A stretch of DNA of 64,000 bases. Origin: Marivita cryptomonadis (GTDB lineage Bacteria > Pseudomonadota > Alphaproteobacteria > Rhodobacterales > Rhodobacteraceae). The stretch covers positions 310,001 to 374,000 of the forward strand of contig NZ_JFKD01000002.1 of the NCBI RefSeq assembly GCF_002115725.1, in the 5' to 3' direction. Numbering within the stretch: the stretch's first letter is position 1; each line of letters starts with the position of its first letter. The notes under the pieces were generated by a model. The model had not been told where the DNA came from, searched no databases, and saw only the letters and a program-made list of their open reading frames with translations. Shown here one piece after another: positions 63,398-64,000 of the stretch. Position numbers and translations under genes: made by a program.

Positions 63398-64000
63398 TCG
63401 GCCATCGGTCGGCCATAGAGCCGCAGGAACAGGCTTTCTTCGTCATCGTTGCGAAAGAAAGGCACGGAGGCCGGCGGGTCTTTCTGTGTGGCGCGGGCCG
63501 CAACTTCGGCCAGAACCACCTCTGTAATGAAGGGCAGATCAAAGCTGCGCACACGGTCCAGAGCGATCCATTGCAAATGTGCCAATTCATCGGAGGCGGC
63601 GGAAAAATCGTCAGGGTCGCTGGCCAGATCATCGGCATCCAGCAGGAAGAACCGCGCGTCGAACCGGCGCGGGCGGCCCGGCGGCGTGATGGCGCGAAAG
63701 ACGAATTGAAGAGGCGATGCGCTGGGCAAGTGACCAGTCGCAGCAAAGTCGCGCCAGTTGTCCGGTGGGCTCTCCCACGTCCCTGCGCGCCCGAGGATCT
63801 GGCCGGTTTCCTCCCACAACTCGCGAATTGCGGCTCCGGCCAAAGCTGTTGCACGGTCTTCTGGCACGCCATCGGTCAATCGGTTTGCACAAAGCTCGGA
63901 CAACGCGTCGGCGAAGGGTACTTGCGCATCCTCGGGATCGACCGCGCCTCCGGGAAAGACGAATTTGTTCGGCATGAAGGCGGCGTTTGCACCGCGTTGT
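63394..64000 (-). CDS. Nudix hydrolase (N-terminus beyond window)
   Basis: At least 202 residues of a Nudix-family pyrophosphohydrolase. The Nudix helix is seen as AAIRELWEETGQILG, preceded by NKFVFPGGAVDPED. A long insertion between GG and RE resembles the NUDT7/NUDT19-type CoA or acyl-CoA diphosphatases. The frame stays open to the window edge (QRGANAAF before MPNKF), so the Met at 63975 is probably internal and the gene incomplete here. The substrate is inferred only broadly. Confidence 0.85.
   Translation of the reverse strand, partial: QRGANAAFMPNKFVFPGGAVDPEDAQVPFADALSELCANRLTDGVPEDRATALAGAAIRELWEETGQILGRAGTWESPPDNWRDFAATGHLPSASPLQFVFRAITPPGRPRRFDARFFLLDADDLASDPDDFSAASDELAHLQWIALDRVRSFDLPFITEVVLAEVAARATQKDPPASVPFFRNDDEESLFLRLYGRPMAD

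Overview
This 64 kb window reads as ordinary chromosomal backbone of a marine-type Rhodobacteraceae (Roseobacter-group alphaproteobacterium). I infer this from gene content and order, not from a database search. The indicators are the chvI-chvG-hprK-rapZ-ptsM-HPr block divergent from pckA, the mreBCD-mrdA-rodA cluster, a DUF6473 protein, a long acyl-CoA dehydrogenase of the methylsuccinyl-CoA type, a GcvT-fused dimethylglycine/sarcosine-type dehydrogenase and an alphaproteobacterial SOS box (GTTC-N7-GTTC). Genes are dense and high in GC, often overlap by 1-4 bases, and many start behind an AGGAG-like site. I see no rRNA, tRNA, CRISPR array, insertion sequence or prophage.

Layout. 1-7 kb: end of an unidentified gene, a RecD-like helicase, an NADP oxidoreductase, an acyl-CoA synthetase plus MaoC pair, an ORF6N-domain fragment, ribulose-phosphate epimerase and a hydroxyacid reductase. 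6.9-12.5 kb: the cell-elongation cluster mreB, mreC, mreD, mrdA (PBP2), rodA, all on the minus strand. 12.8-18.6 kb: a small membrane protein, the large GcvT-family flavoprotein, an EF-hand protein, an AhpD-like protein and the putative methylsuccinyl-CoA dehydrogenase. 18.8-26.2 kb: pckA, then divergently the ChvI/ChvG envelope-stress system with the regulatory phosphotransfer proteins HprK, RapZ, EIIA(Man) and HPr, and an acyltransferase. 26-37 kb: 3-hydroxybutyryl-CoA dehydrogenase, DUF6473, etfA/etfB, an M48 protease with a DUF898 membrane protein, parC, an SH3-like protein, an SDR, a HIG1-type small protein and a cobalamin adenosyltransferase. 37-49 kb: DUF1244, N-formylglutamate amidohydrolase, pyk, fadD, a BASS transporter, rpmI-rplT, an NTF2-FMO fusion, a serine hydrolase and a membrane-anchored spermidine-synthase-like protein. 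48-64 kb: ald with a divergent Lrp/AsnC regulator, an FKBP isomerase, metG, an MFS transporter, an orphan SOS-controlled imuA, modABC, an aldo-keto reductase, a second MFS transporter, a CoA transferase, an XRE regulator opposite a fatty-acid desaturase, an EamA transporter and a Nudix hydrolase cut by the window edge.

How it fits together. Several genes converge on acyl-CoA and C2/C4 carbon metabolism. They are the methylsuccinyl-CoA dehydrogenase with its electron acceptor ETF, hydroxybutyryl-CoA dehydrogenase, the adenosyltransferase that makes coenzyme B12 for acyl-CoA mutases, PEP carboxykinase, pyruvate kinase and two acyl-CoA synthetases. This agrees with an ethylmalonyl-CoA-pathway lifestyle.

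Most worthwhile signals. I did not find a convincing new multi-gene system. The best leads are: (1) two perfect 24-bp palindromes sharing the core TTTCGTACGAAA, 31 bp centre to centre, in the 3' end of imuA and just upstream of an MFS gene; (2) an SOS box in front of an imuA that has no imuB or dnaE2 beside it; (3) a DUF6473 protein with SGNH-hydrolase-like blocks and Cys where the nucleophile would be; (4) a RapZ whose P-loop lysine is arginine; (5) a decayed ORF6N gene with a relic tail in another frame.
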